NCBI RefSeq assembly: GCF_900113285.1
Contig: NZ_FOOT01000002.1
Location: 248,001-312,000 of the forward strand
Reading direction: 5' to 3'
From: Pontibacter chinhatensis
GTDB taxonomy: Bacteria; Bacteroidota; Bacteroidia; Cytophagales; Hymenobacteraceae
DNA: 64,000 bases
Every line of letters begins with the position of its first letter. The stretch's first letter is position 1. Below are positions 8,491 through 17,661 of this stretch, piece by piece. The notes under the pieces are model-generated. The model was given only the letters and a program-made list of their open reading frames with translations, searched no databases and was not told the DNA's origin. The translations under genes were made by a program, and so were the position numbers.

Positions 8491-9849
8491 ATGGCACTTG
8501 TAGAAATGGTTATGCCCAAAATGGGCGAGAGTATCATGGAAGGTACCGTTTTGAAATGGCTCAAAAATGTGGGTGATACCATTGAGCAGGACGAATCGGT
8601 GCTGGAAGTGGCAACCGACAAAGTGGACACCGAGGTACCAGCCCTGCAAGGCGGTGTGCTGAAGGAGATTCTGGTGCAGGAAGGTGACGTAGTGGCCGTT
8701 GGTGCCCCTATCGCCATCATCGCCACCAACGGCGAAGATACCGCTGCTCCTGCCACGCCAGCTGCTACCGAAGCTCCGGCTGCTCCACAAGCTGCCGCTC
8801 CACAGGAGGCTGCGCCTGCCGCCGCTTCTGCTGCTTCCGTAGCCAAGCTCGACAAGCCCGCCAGTGGCCGTTTCTACTCTCCGCTGGTGCTCAACATTGC
8901 CCGCGAGGAAGGCATCTCGATGGAGGAACTGGAGTACGTGCCAGGTACCGGCAGCGAAGGACGCGTGTCTAAGAAAGATATACTGGCCTACGTAGAGAGC
9001 CGCAAAAATGCACCGGCTGCTCCAGCTGCTCAAGCACCTGCTCCTCAGGCACAGGCTCAACAGCAGGTACAGGCTCCGGCCGTGCAGCCGCAGGCCACTC
9101 CTGCCCAGGCTGCAGTGAAGCCAGCCGCCTCTGTAGGCGGAAACACCGAGATCATCGAGATGGACCGCATGCGCAAGATGATTGCCGACCGCATGGTAGA
9201 AAGCAAGCGCATCTCCCCACACGTTACCTCTTTCGTGGAGGCCGACGTGACCAACCTCGTGAACTGGCGCAACAAGTGGAAGGACGTGTACAAGAAGCGC
9301 GAGGGCGAAAACCTGACCTTCACGCCGATCTTTATCCAGGCCATTGCCAAAGCCATCCAGGATTTCCCGATGATCAACGTATCGGTGGACGGCAGCAACA
9401 TCATCCGCCACAAAGACATCAACATCGGCATGGCCGTGGCACTGCCAAGCGGTAACCTGATTGTGCCTAACATTAAAAACGCTGATCAGCTGAACCTGAA
9501 CGGCCTGACCAAAAAGGTGAACGACCTGGCTAACCGTGGCCGCATGAACAAGCTGACGCCGGACGACCTGGCAGGCGGCACTTATACTATCTCTAACGTG
9601 GGCTCTTTTGGTAATGTGATGGGTACGCCGATTATCATGCAGCCGCAGGTGGCCATCATGGCCGTGGGCGCTATTAAAAAGAAGCCGGCTGTAATCGAGA
9701 CACCGGAGGGCGACCTGATTGGCATCCGCCACTTCATGTTCCTGTCGCACTCCTACGACCACCGCGTGGTGGACGGCTCGCTGGGTGGCATGTTCGTGCG
9801 CCGGGTAGCCGACTACCTGGAGCAGTTTGACGTAAATCAGGCGATATAG
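8491..9849 (+). CDS. 2-oxo acid dehydrogenase E2 (dihydrolipoyl acyltransferase)
   Basis: Core subunit of a 2-oxo acid dehydrogenase complex, moving acyl groups from lipoyl-lysine to CoA in the cytoplasm. Domain order: lipoyl domain at residues 1-80 with the lipoylated Lys in ATDKVDTEV (K44); an Ala/Pro-rich linker; the peripheral E1/E3-binding domain near residues 127-165 (SPLVLNIAREEGISMEELEYV); a second Ala/Pro/Gln linker; the acyltransferase domain from about residue 215, ending with the catalytic HSYDHRVVDG (H424, D428). One lipoyl domain and this length fit branched-chain or 2-oxoglutarate types as well as pyruvate; the substrate cannot be told, since no E1 or E3 gene lies next to it. 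It has its own promoter and terminator. Confidence 0.9.
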   Translation: MALVEMVMPKMGESIMEGTVLKWLKNVGDTIEQDESVLEVATDKVDTEVPALQGGVLKEILVQEGDVVAVGAPIAIIATNGEDTAAPATPAATEAPAAPQAAAPQEAAPAAASAASVAKLDKPASGRFYSPLVLNIAREEGISMEELEYVPGTGSEGRVSKKDILAYVESRKNAPAAPAAQAPAPQAQAQQQVQAPAVQPQATPAQAAVKPAASVGGNTEIIEMDRMRKMIADRMVESKRISPHVTSFVEADVTNLVNWRNKWKDVYKKREGENLTFTPIFIQAIAKAIQDFPMINVSVDGSNIIRHKDINIGMAVALPSGNLIVPNIKNADQLNLNGLTKKVNDLANRGRMNKLTPDDLAGGTYTISNVGSFGNVMGTPIIMQPQVAIMAVGAIKKKPAVIETPEGDLIGIRHFMFLSHSYDHRVVDGSLGGMFVRRVADYLEQFDVNQAI

Positions 9850-9871
9850 CCGGACCAAAGTATAAAATATA

Positions 9872-9911
9872 AAATAAGCCTGCTGCGATACCGTGGCAGG
9901 CTTATTTTTTT
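9872..9911 (+). terminator. Rho-independent terminator after the E2 gene
   Basis: Inverted repeat AATAAGCCTGC / GCAGGCTTATT with a short loop, followed by a run of T. Confidence 0.85.
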
Positions 9912-10473
9912 GCATGTAGCTCAAAGAAAGTATACGCAGCTGTTAGTGTTAAATAGTGTTTGTGCAGCCTGTATAAGCACAGCGAAGAAATAAACAGAAG
10001 CAGCGGCAGTATACTGTATGTGTGCCGTCCGGTTTAGCCGGAGGATGTGAATACAGCCTTTACAGAACAGGCCTCGGCATTAGGATACATTACCTATTCT
10101 ACCCGACTCTTATTTATACTATATTTATTTGCATTATAATAATTATAACTATATATTAGTTACAGCATGTCCGGTCTGAAATTTTCGGAAAGGCTGACAG
10201 GCAAAACAGGCTCAGGTTAGCACGCAGAACCTACAGTAAATCCATTTTTACAGCTAACCGAAGTTTCCCCCACTGCCAAGGGCATGAAATCGAGCCTGTG
10301 TATCATTCATACATTCAATGCTTTTGCTCAAGGGAACCTCAAGTATAAAAGGGTTTAGTGCATACTGCCTTCTTTCTGCTTTTGGTCTTATTCAATGATT
10401 ACGGATGGGCGGCTCAACTTGCGCCTAATCCGCTGTCAACACCACTTGCTGTGCTCACCACATACTAAAGATA
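9912..10473 (+). other. Intergenic region, no gene seen
   Basis: About 560 bases without a convincing reading frame. It includes a very AT-rich stretch (about 10105-10165) and several AAGTATA/TATACT words. No hairpin with a T run and no known RNA family was recognised. It probably holds the promoter of the acetyltransferase gene. Confidence 0.5.
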
Positions 10474-11022
10474 ATGGATAGGATAATAGAAGCAGATCTT
10501 TTCCGCTACGGTGGATTATCAGGCACGAAAGGTCTTCTAAAAGGCCTTCAGAATCCCGGGTTCAGGTACATGTATTTGCTGCGCAAGGCGTCAAAGTATA
10601 AAAAGAACTCCATAAAGTGGCTGTTATTCAATTTCCTCAAATCGCGCTACTCGCATAAGTATGGGTTTCAAATTCCTTCTTCAACCGAAATCGGCGAGGG
10701 ATTTTACATCGGACACTATGGGCCAATAGTGATTAACGGAAAGGCAAGGATTGGTAAAAACTGCAATATTACCCATAACGTTACGATTGGGCAGGCCAAT
10801 AGGGGCAGGTTAAAAGGCTACCCAACCATTGGCGACAATGTGTGGATCGGGACGGGATCCGTGATTGTTGGTAACGTGCGTATCGGGTCAAATGTGCTGA
10901 TTGCGCCCAACGCCTTTGTCAATGTTGATGTTCCGGATAATTCGCTGGTAGTAGGAAACCCGTGCAAAATACTGGAGAAAGAGGCTCCCTGCGAAGGATA
11001 TATCAATAGTACCTTAAACTGA
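10474..11022 (+). CDS. Serine acetyltransferase-like hexapeptide-repeat acyltransferase
   Basis: A 182-residue protein with a helical N-terminal part and a left-handed beta-helix from about residue 75 (IGEGFYIGHYGPIVINGKARIGKNCNITHNVTIGQ, then IGDNVWIGTGSVIVGNVRIGSNVLIAPNAFVNVDVPDNSLVVGNPCKI). This is the serine O-acetyltransferase fold, but the protein is shorter than housekeeping CysE (about 270 residues) and lacks its long N-terminal domain. Short members of this type O-acetylate sugars of exported polysaccharides. A polysaccharide export cluster lies 11 kb away, and no cysteine genes are near, so a role in polysaccharide decoration is favoured over cysteine synthesis. Confidence 0.8.
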   Translation: MDRIIEADLFRYGGLSGTKGLLKGLQNPGFRYMYLLRKASKYKKNSIKWLLFNFLKSRYSHKYGFQIPSSTEIGEGFYIGHYGPIVINGKARIGKNCNITHNVTIGQANRGRLKGYPTIGDNVWIGTGSVIVGNVRIGSNVLIAPNAFVNVDVPDNSLVVGNPCKILEKEAPCEGYINSTLN

Positions 11023-11484
11023 CAGCACACTGCTTTTGTAGAGATTCATCTGCCTTGATTTCCTAACTACGACAGACCGATACTATAGTGCCTGGGCACC
11101 TGTCCGGGCGCTAGAGTATTTCTATTAAGAATTATAAGTGCAATTCAGCGCTAGCTCTCCTTTATTAAAGGATGTTTATCTTTTTGAGCAGGCTCGCTGA
11201 TAGACACTTTATGACTAACACATGCAGCGGCGGGCTAAAATTCAAGATCCTGCCCCTGCCCCACTGTTACTTCATTTAGCCCCTCTATGAGCAGCTTTAC
11301 AGAAGCCAAGGTAACGCTCTGATAAAAATTCATCGTAAAGACTGCTATACTTATACTTCTGATGCTGCAAGACCCTTGCTGCATCAGAGGTGCTTAGAAT
11401 ATTTTCTGCCCGATTAGCACTTTTTGCTGCGCCGAAAGTATAAATTAGCAAAACAATATATTATCAAGACAAACCGATAAAACT
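11023..11484 (+). other. Intergenic region with one imperfect hairpin
   Basis: About 460 bases with no credible gene. At 11358-11388 there is a hairpin of 13-base arms (TCTGATGC-T-GCAA / TTGC-T-GCATCAGA type, one T-T mismatch, loop GACCC) with no T run after it. Two TATACTT words lie immediately before it. Confidence 0.5.
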
Positions 11485-12000
11485 ATGAGAAGTATCTTAC
11501 CCTGGCTTCTGGCCACCTCATTCCTGTTTTTGGCGCTATACTTTTACTGGCAGAAGAACGAGGCCGAGAGTCGCCTGGCCATTGCCGATAACCAGGTAGC
11601 CAAGATAGACCAGGAGCTGGAAGAGCAGACCGAGGCCGTGGACTCGCTGGAGGAGATGGTGCTGCCACCCGACACCATGAATCTGGTGCCGCCGGGAGGA
11701 GCCGCTTTTGTGGACGAGCTAGGCAGCCTGAGCCAGAGCGATATCCAGCGTTTAAAACGCAAAGGCCTGAAAAACCCGGAAACCGACCTGATGAACGACC
11801 TGAACCGCAAACAAGGCCAGCTTATACCTACCGAAGGGGTGATGGGCGGCACCATGGCCATCCGCGACACCCGCATCCTCAACGACCGCTACGCAATGGC
11901 CTACTATGAGGATGGCCACATCGGCGGCTACATGCTGCTTAAGTATGAGGTCAACAACGGAAAGATCAACTGGAAGGTAGTGGACAGCTCCAAGCTGTAA
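11485..12000 (+). CDS. Hypothetical membrane-anchored protein with coiled coil
   Basis: A 171-residue protein not recognised as a named family. It begins with a single membrane segment (SILPWLLATSFLFLALYFYW), followed by a charged coiled-coil stretch of about 40 residues (NEAESRLAIADNQVAKIDQELEEQTEAVDSLEEMV type heptads) and a compact C-terminal domain that ends in a strand-rich segment (GGYMLLKYEVNNGKINWKVVDSSKL). It is most likely bound to the inner membrane with the C-terminal part in the periplasm. The SIMPL gene follows after 16 bases, so the two are probably co-transcribed. Confidence 0.75.
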   Translation: MRSILPWLLATSFLFLALYFYWQKNEAESRLAIADNQVAKIDQELEEQTEAVDSLEEMVLPPDTMNLVPPGGAAFVDELGSLSQSDIQRLKRKGLKNPETDLMNDLNRKQGQLIPTEGVMGGTMAIRDTRILNDRYAMAYYEDGHIGGYMLLKYEVNNGKINWKVVDSSKL

Positions 12001-12016
12001 AGTATAAGTATAAACT

Positions 12017-12718
12017 ATGAGACTGAGCATCACCCTACTTTTTCTGTTGTGCTGCCTTATAGCAAAGGCGCAGAAAACTTCCCCCGAAAATCGCATCGTG
12101 GTTCTGGGCGAGGCAAGTATAGACGTCCCCGCTGATCAGGTAAAATTCACGGTTGTGCTCGAATCCACGGACTCGACAAGTATAGAGAAAGTATACCAGT
12201 TGCATCGGGAGCTAGAAAATAAGATGGTAAGGCTGCTGCAGGACCTGCAACTGCCATCTTCAGATATAGCATACTCGCTTTTCTCAATAAACAAGAGGCA
12301 GGATTATACAGGTAGAAAGCGGGTAGAGTACTTCATGGGCCGCCAGAGTGTAACGTTTACCCTCAGCGCTATAGATAAACTTTCGGAGGTACAGGCACGG
12401 TTGATAAAAGAAGGGTTTATATCATTCAACAGCCACTTTACTTCCAGCCAGCTAAAACAACGACAGACAGAACTGCTGGAAAAAGCTGTTGAGGTAGCCA
12501 AAGAAAAAGCCAATGTGCTGGCCAAAGCGTCTGACAGAAGTATAAAACGCATCGTGAAAGTCGCTGATACCGAAGATACTGACCCGGCATTCAGGAACTA
12601 CCGTAGCGAAAGTATTCATGAAAAGGCAGCTATCAGCTATGCTGGAGCAGGCTTGACCAACTTCCCGCAAACCATACCGCTATCAGCTGTAGTGAAAGTA
12701 GTGTTTGAGCTCAGGTAA
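12017..12718 (+). CDS. SIMPL domain (DUF541) periplasmic protein
   Basis: A 233-residue exported protein with a signal peptide ending near KAQ (residue 19). The mature part matches the SIMPL/DUF541 family: it opens with NRIVVLGEASIDVPADQVKFTVVLES and has the typical later strand-rich segment with the conserved GRQSVTFTLSAIDKLSEV pattern and C-terminal AVVKVVFELR. SIMPL proteins form ring-like assemblies in other bacteria and have been linked to stress and signalling, but no biochemical role is fixed. It follows the coiled-coil membrane protein by 16 bases and precedes another small exported protein by 53 bases. Confidence 0.87.
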   Translation: MRLSITLLFLLCCLIAKAQKTSPENRIVVLGEASIDVPADQVKFTVVLESTDSTSIEKVYQLHRELENKMVRLLQDLQLPSSDIAYSLFSINKRQDYTGRKRVEYFMGRQSVTFTLSAIDKLSEVQARLIKEGFISFNSHFTSSQLKQRQTELLEKAVEVAKEKANVLAKASDRSIKRIVKVADTEDTDPAFRNYRSESIHEKAAISYAGAGLTNFPQTIPLSAVVKVVFELR

Positions 12719-12771
12719 ATTCCCCGCACAGGATTTGCAGGGATGTATAAAGTATAACTATTCAGAACAAC

Positions 12772-13362
12772 ATGGTAAACCTACTCCTAAGTATACTGCT
12801 GCCCCTTTCCTTTATACTTACAGATACCACGAAGCTGCACCTGCTGCAGGACCTGCAGAAAGACCTGGGCCAGTTGCAGACAAGCGAGCGCCACTTTATC
12901 AGTGACAACAGCAGCCTTAGCCCTTCTGTAGAGACCGTGGCCGAGGATCTGCAACTTTTCAGTTTGGTAGCTAACCTCAACCTGAGCCAGGCTTCCTATA
13001 CCTGGCAGGAACAGGGGCCGCACCAGATCCACCGCTGGCGCTTAGACGAAGGCAACATCCGCAGCATCACCCAGATTCAGAGTATCATCCAGCTCGATAC
13101 AGTGGTAACGCAGCGCTACGCCGATAACAAGCCGCCTACCCAGCAGCATATCCGCAACAGCTTCACGTTTCGTACCTACCTGGTTTCCACGGCATCGGAG
13201 CAGCACAAGCTATACTACCTCACCGAGGAAGAGCAGGGATTGCTGGCGTATAGGATTGGGGAAAAGCAGGTAAAGATAACCTATGCCGCGTCAAAAGCTG
13301 GCCTTGCCGATGTGCTTCCCGACTTTCTCAGGCAGCTCGATAACCTGACAGCAACGCTATAA
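12772..13362 (+). CDS. Hypothetical exported protein
   Basis: A 196-residue protein not recognised. A hydrophobic N-terminus (VNLLLSILLPLSFIL) suggests a signal peptide. The body is rich in Gln, Ser and Thr with strand-like segments (TFRTYLVSTASEQHKLYYLTEEEQGLLAYRI) and ends in a helix. It lies in line behind the SIMPL gene with a terminator after it, so the three genes from 11485 may form one transcript. Confidence 0.7.
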   Translation: MVNLLLSILLPLSFILTDTTKLHLLQDLQKDLGQLQTSERHFISDNSSLSPSVETVAEDLQLFSLVANLNLSQASYTWQEQGPHQIHRWRLDEGNIRSITQIQSIIQLDTVVTQRYADNKPPTQQHIRNSFTFRTYLVSTASEQHKLYYLTEEEQGLLAYRIGEKQVKITYAASKAGLADVLPDFLRQLDNLTATL

Positions 13363-13398
13363 CTATAGCCGCAGAGGCCATACTTATAAGAGCATAAG

Positions 13399-13434
13399 AG
13401 GGCCGTCTCCGGGAGGGGCGGCCCTTGTATTTTA
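13399..13434 (+). terminator. Terminator closing the SIMPL gene group
   Basis: Inverted repeat AGGGCCG / CGGCCCT with a 13-base loop, followed by TGTATTTT. Confidence 0.75.
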
Positions 13435-13589
13435 TCCCTTCCCAAAACCTGCCGCAGCTTGTTATGGTAAAGTATAGGTAAGCAATAATGTCGTGGCAGA
13501 GGGTTCGGGTACCGACAAGCCGGCTACTAGATATGGAGCACTGGCTATACTTTCTGACAGAATGACATAAATAAAGCTTCTGGACTCCC

Positions 13590-13605
13590 TTGGCACATAG
13601 CTTGA
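13590..13605 (+). promoter_or_regulatory. Sigma-54-like element upstream of dnaK
   Basis: TTGGCAC, five bases, then TTGA resembles the sigma-54 -24/-12 consensus (TGGCAC-N5-TTGC) with one change in the -12 GC. It would start transcription about 45 bases before the dnaK ATG. No CIRCE element (the HrcA operator) is seen. This is a motif match only. Confidence 0.35.
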
Positions 13606-13661
13606 TAAAACAGAAGTAGCAAAGAAATCAAGTTGAATAAGAAATATAATAAAACTATAGA

Positions 13662-15593
13662 ATGGGAAAAATAATAGGTATTGACTTAGGTACTACCAAC
13701 TCCTGCGTTGCCGTAATGGAAGGTAACGAGCCAGTGGTGATACCTAACAGCGAAGGTCGCCGCACGACTCCGTCTATTGTGGCTTTTCTGGATAACGGAA
13801 ACGGCGAGCGTAAAGTAGGAGACCCTGCCAAGCGCCAGGCCATCACAAACCCTAAAAACACGATCGCTTCTATCAAGCGTTTCATGGGCCATAGCTACAA
13901 CGAGGTAAGCGAGGAAGCCAAGCAAGTATCCTACGATATCGTGCAGGGCTCGAACAACACGCTCCGTGTGAAGATTGGCGATAGAGAGTACACGCCACAG
14001 GAAATCTCTGCGATGGTGCTTCAGAAGATGAAGGCTACTGCCGAGGAGTACCTGGGCACTACCATCACCGAGGCGGTTATCACCGTACCGGCATACTTTA
14101 ACGACGCGCAGCGCCAGGCCACTAAAGAGGCTGGACAGATTGCTGGTCTGGAGGTGAAGCGTATCATTAACGAGCCGACAGCTGCTGCCCTTGCCTACGG
14201 CCTGGACAAAAAGCACAAAGACCAGAAAATCGCCGTGTTTGACTTAGGTGGCGGTACGTTCGATATCTCTATCCTGGAGCTGGGTGACGGCGTATTCGAA
14301 GTACTTTCTACCAACGGCGACACGCACCTGGGTGGTGACGACTTTGACCAGGTTATCATTAACTGGCTGGCCGATGAGTTCAAGAACGACGAAGGCCTGG
14401 ATCTGCGCAAGGACCCAATGGCCCTGCAGCGTCTGAAAGAAGCTGCAGAGAAAGCTAAGATCGAGCTTTCTTCTTCTCAGGAGACTGAAATCAACCTGCC
14501 ATACATCATGCCGGTAGATGGTGTGCCGAAACACCTGGTGCGCAAACTGACCCGCGCCAAGTTCGAGCAGCTGTCCGACGACCTGATCCGCCGCTCTATG
14601 GATCCATGCAAGCGTGCCCTTCAGGATGCAGGCCTGTCTACTTCCGACATCGACGAGGTGATTCTGGTAGGTGGTTCTACCCGTATCCCGAAAGTACAGG
14701 AGGAAGTAGAGAAGTTCTTCGGCAAGAAGCCTTCTAAAGGCGTGAACCCAGATGAGGTGGTGGCCATCGGTGCTGCTATCCAGGGTGGTGTACTGACAGG
14801 TGAAGTAAAAGACGTACTGCTGCTGGACGTTACGCCACTGTCACTGGGTATCGAGACCATGGGTGGTGTTTTCACTAAGCTGATTGAGGCGAACACGACG
14901 ATTCCGACAAAGAAGTCTGAGACGTTCTCCACAGCTTCTGATAACCAGCCGTCAGTGGAGATCCACGTGCTGCAGGGCGAGCGCCCAATGGCAAAGGATA
15001 ACCGCACAATCGGTCGCTTCCACCTGGATGGTATTCCACCAGCACCGCGTGGCGTGCCGCAAATCGAGGTAATCTTCGACATCGACGCCAACGGTATCCT
15101 GCACGTAACGGCTAAGGATAAGGCTACTGGCAAAGAGCAGAAGATCCGCATCGAGGCTTCGTCTGGTCTGAGCGAGCAGGAAATCGAGCGCATGCGCAAG
15201 GAGGCTGAAGCCAACGCAGAGGCTGACAAGAAGGCGAAGGAGGAAATCGAGAAGCTGAACACAGCTGACTCAATGATCTTCCAGACCGAGAAGCAGCTGA
15301 AAGAGTATGGCGACAAGCTTTCTGCCGGCAACAAGTCTAACATCGAGAACGCGCTGGGCGAGCTGAAGACCGCACACGGTGCCAAAGACATCGCCGGTAT
15401 TGACCGCGCCATTGAGAACCTGAACAATGCCTGGAGCGCAGCCTCCCAGGAGATGTATGCCGCTACGCAAGGCCAGGGTGCCCCAGGCGCTGACGCTGGC
15501 AACGGCCAGGCTGGCGGCCCGCAGGGCGCAGCCAACGATGGCGGTGTAACCGACGTGGACTACGAGGAAGTAGACGGCAGCACCAACAAGTAA
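13662..15593 (+). CDS. dnaK: Chaperone DnaK (Hsp70)
   Basis: A 643-residue Hsp70 ATPase that binds exposed hydrophobic segments of unfolded proteins in the cytoplasm. Signatures seen: [17 protein letters not shown] at the start, [12 protein letters not shown]-type motif ([14 protein letters not shown] near residue 188), and [11 protein letters not shown] near residue 338. The substrate domain follows from about residue 385 ([17 protein letters not shown]), then the helical lid and a Gly/Ala/Gln-rich tail ending [13 protein letters not shown]. grpE and dnaJ are not adjacent. It stands alone between its own upstream region and a strong terminator. Codon use is clean: the AAGTATA word found throughout the window does not occur in this gene. 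Confidence 0.98.
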   Translation: MGKIIGIDLGTTNSCVAVMEGNEPVVIPNSEGRRTTPSIVAFLDNGNGERKVGDPAKRQAITNPKNTIASIKRFMGHSYNEVSEEAKQVSYDIVQGSNNTLRVKIGDREYTPQEISAMVLQKMKATAEEYLGTTITEAVITVPAYFNDAQRQATKEAGQIAGLEVKRIINEPTAAALAYGLDKKHKDQKIAVFDLGGGTFDISILELGDGVFEVLSTNGDTHLGGDDFDQVIINWLADEFKNDEGLDLRKDPMALQRLKEAAEKAKIELSSSQETEINLPYIMPVDGVPKHLVRKLTRAKFEQLSDDLIRRSMDPCKRALQDAGLSTSDIDEVILVGGSTRIPKVQEEVEKFFGKKPSKGVNPDEVVAIGAAIQGGVLTGEVKDVLLLDVTPLSLGIETMGGVFTKLIEANTTIPTKKSETFSTASDNQPSVEIHVLQGERPMAKDNRTIGRFHLDGIPPAPRGVPQIEVIFDIDANGILHVTAKDKATGKEQKIRIEASSGLSEQEIERMRKEAEANAEADKKAKEEIEKLNTADSMIFQTEKQLKEYGDKLSAGNKSNIENALGELKTAHGAKDIAGIDRAIENLNNAWSAASQEMYAATQGQGAPGADAGNGQAGGPQGAANDGGVTDVDYEEVDGSTNK

Positions 15594-15616
15594 GCATCTA
15601 AAACTCAAACTATATT

Positions 15617-15652
15617 AAACACCCCTGCCGGGCTCCGGCAGGGGTGTTTTTG
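15617..15652 (+). terminator. Strong terminator after dnaK
   Basis: Perfect 15-base arms (15617-15631 and 15635-15649, core CACCCCTGCCGG) with a 3-base loop and a T run. Confidence 0.92.
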
Positions 15653-15758
15653 CTTTATGGCAAACATCATATTAGGGCGCATACTATAATTAAATAGTGC
15701 AATTTTAAGATAATTGACTTACTTGCGTCTTTTTACGATAACCAACTTTCAACATTTT

Positions 15759-17003
15759 ATGAAACAACTTTACATTACCATCACGCTATTATTTATTTTT
15801 AACTTATCCTCAGCGCAGAAGAATTTCAAAAGCGGGTTTATACTTCAAAACGGTGACACCATCAGAGGTCTGGTGGATTACAGGGGAGATGTTCGCAGTT
15901 CTCAATTAGTGACTTTTAAGCAGAACGAAACTACTCCAGAACAAGCATACACTCCAGAAGATATACAAGCCTATGGGTTTGATCAGGAGCAAAAGTACTT
16001 TGAGGCACATGTACTGCCTGCTGTGGAAGGAGGCGCCTCAACGCGGCTGTTTCTAAACGTATTAGCCAAGGGGAAAGCCAGCTTGTACCACTACCGTGAT
16101 ACCTTCCAGAAAGAGAACTACTACTTATCAAAGGACAATGGCCCACTGGTTGAGCTAGCCCAGGAAGTTTATTACATAACAGACGCTTCAACAGGCCAAA
16201 AGCGGAAGGTAACTGATAAGAAGTTTGTTACTGTGTTATCTAGTGTTTTCTCCGACTGTAATGAAGTCTCACAAACACAATTGAAAAAAGTAAGTTATAA
16301 TGCCTCATCCCTTACTAGTATTGTACAAGCATATAACCAATGCGTTGCCCCCGGCAGCAGTGTTTATGTACAGAAAAAAAAGAAAGGTGCGGTTACCATT
16401 GCCCCTGTTTTCGGTTATTTCACCTCAAGCTTGAAAGTAACAGGAAGCCATAGGCTTGTTGAGCGCAATTATGACAAGAGCACAACACATTTTACGGGAG
16501 GTGTTAGCTTCAATTTTACAATTCCTAGCATAAATGAAAAGCTTTCGATCCAAACGGAGCTCCTTTACTTTCCTCAGAAATTCTACTCTTATCATTATGA
16601 AAAGAACCAAATGGGCAGAACAACCACCAGTGAAATAACATTCGACCAGAGCTACCTTAAATTACCAGCCCAGTTGCGCTATACTTTCCCCAAAGGCAAG
16701 ATTAGGCCTTTTATCAATGCTGGACCGGTTCTGGCATATGCTGTAAAGCTGAAGGACAACGAAGTTGTGCACAGCTCTTTCATGTCATCGAGCTACACCG
16801 AAGAAGGCCCGGTATTTCCAGATAATGAGAGCGTTCGCCCATACTCTATGGGATTAGCTTCGGGCGCCGGTATCTCCTATCTGTTGAAGGGCAAGGCATT
16901 GTCCTTAGAGGCCAGATATGAAATAAACGATGGTTTTTCTGTGATAGACAAAATAAATACCAGGATTAGGAGCACCTACTTTATCCTGAGCTACGCTCTG
17001 TAA
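15759..17003 (+). CDS. Outer-membrane beta-barrel family protein
   Basis: A 414-residue exported protein. The ATG at 15759 opens a clean signal peptide (MKQLYITITLLFIFNLSSAQ); the frame is open a little further upstream, but that start is less likely. Residues ~21-200 form a globular N-terminal part (FILQNGDTIRGLVDYRGD), often found fused to barrels in Bacteroidota. Residues ~215-414 look like a small 8-10-strand porin-like barrel (GVSFNFTIPSINEKLSIQTELLYFPQ, KLPAQLRYTFPKGKIRPFINAGPVLAY) ending in aromatic RSTYFILSYAL, a usual outer-membrane signal. Base composition is more AT-rich than the neighbours, a possible sign of transfer or weak selection. Function unknown. Confidence 0.8.
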   Translation: MKQLYITITLLFIFNLSSAQKNFKSGFILQNGDTIRGLVDYRGDVRSSQLVTFKQNETTPEQAYTPEDIQAYGFDQEQKYFEAHVLPAVEGGASTRLFLNVLAKGKASLYHYRDTFQKENYYLSKDNGPLVELAQEVYYITDASTGQKRKVTDKKFVTVLSSVFSDCNEVSQTQLKKVSYNASSLTSIVQAYNQCVAPGSSVYVQKKKKGAVTIAPVFGYFTSSLKVTGSHRLVERNYDKSTTHFTGGVSFNFTIPSINEKLSIQTELLYFPQKFYSYHYEKNQMGRTTTSEITFDQSYLKLPAQLRYTFPKGKIRPFINAGPVLAYAVKLKDNEVVHSSFMSSSYTEEGPVFPDNESVRPYSMGLASGAGISYLLKGKALSLEARYEINDGFSVIDKINTRIRSTYFILSYAL

Positions 17004-17026
17004 CCTTGCAGACCAGCAAAACAAGA

Positions 17027-17056
17027 AGCCAGTGCCAGAAGAGCACTGGCTTTTTG
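17027..17056 (+). terminator. Terminator after the barrel gene
   Basis: AGCCAGTGC / GCACTGGCT stem with a short loop and TTTTTG. Confidence 0.88.
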
Positions 17057-17661
17057 TTTACCCCCTTGTTGTAAGGACCTGATATTGCTGTCATCATACT
17101 GCTAAAGAGGCAGCCATAGGCATTTTAACCGCGATTCACCTACATAGAAAGTATAATTTAAAATCTATCTTTCCGCATATATCTCGTAATAACCTACATT
17201 CAGAGCGCTAAGAAATGATATAATTATTCCACTACAGCATTTTTTTACCCAGTTTCAAAAAGGATGTGTTATTCCAAGCATATTTATACTATGACGCCCT
17301 GATATCCAAGATTACACGTCAACTTCTACATCATAGCAACATTTAAAGCAGCAAGTTGACCTTGCAAACATTTTATAAACTATTCCGTGAGTGGTTTTGT
17401 TCGGTGTCAAATAATCATCACTATTGCAGAAGATTATCTCTTCGCAGAGAGATAAAAACAATACAATTTCAACTTCTAGTATTTAACCGGTTATATGGCA
17501 AAATTTTACGCTTTAACTTCCCTTTCCAAAGTACAGGCATGTGGGCACATGTCTACCTTAGTTTGCTGCCCCTCTCCCTCCCTCTCGGAGCGAGTACTTC
17601 AAAAAAGTTTTGCCTACGGCACCTCTCCGGCATAGCCATGCGTTAAGTAAGTGTTGTGGTT
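17057..17661 (+). other. AT-rich intergenic region before the T9SS protein
   Basis: About 600 bases with no convincing gene. A small hairpin TTATCTCT / AGAGATAA sits at 17434-17455. A 96-codon frame at 17356-17646 has no recognisable protein character. The region likely holds the promoter and leader of the secreted protein. Confidence 0.5.

Noticed and set aside
8392-9924. 510-codon open frame antisense to the E2 gene
   Set aside because: It mirrors a clear lipoyl/acyltransferase gene; composition (His, Arg, Val rich) is that of a shadow frame and it has no domain.
13435-13661. CIRCE operator before dnaK
   Set aside because: The inverted repeat TTAGCACTC / GAGTGCTAA is not present.
17356-17646. 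96-codon frame before the T9SS gene
   Set aside because: Starts at a non-ATG codon, no ribosome site, basic and Leu/Phe-rich composition as expected of AT-rich non-coding DNA.
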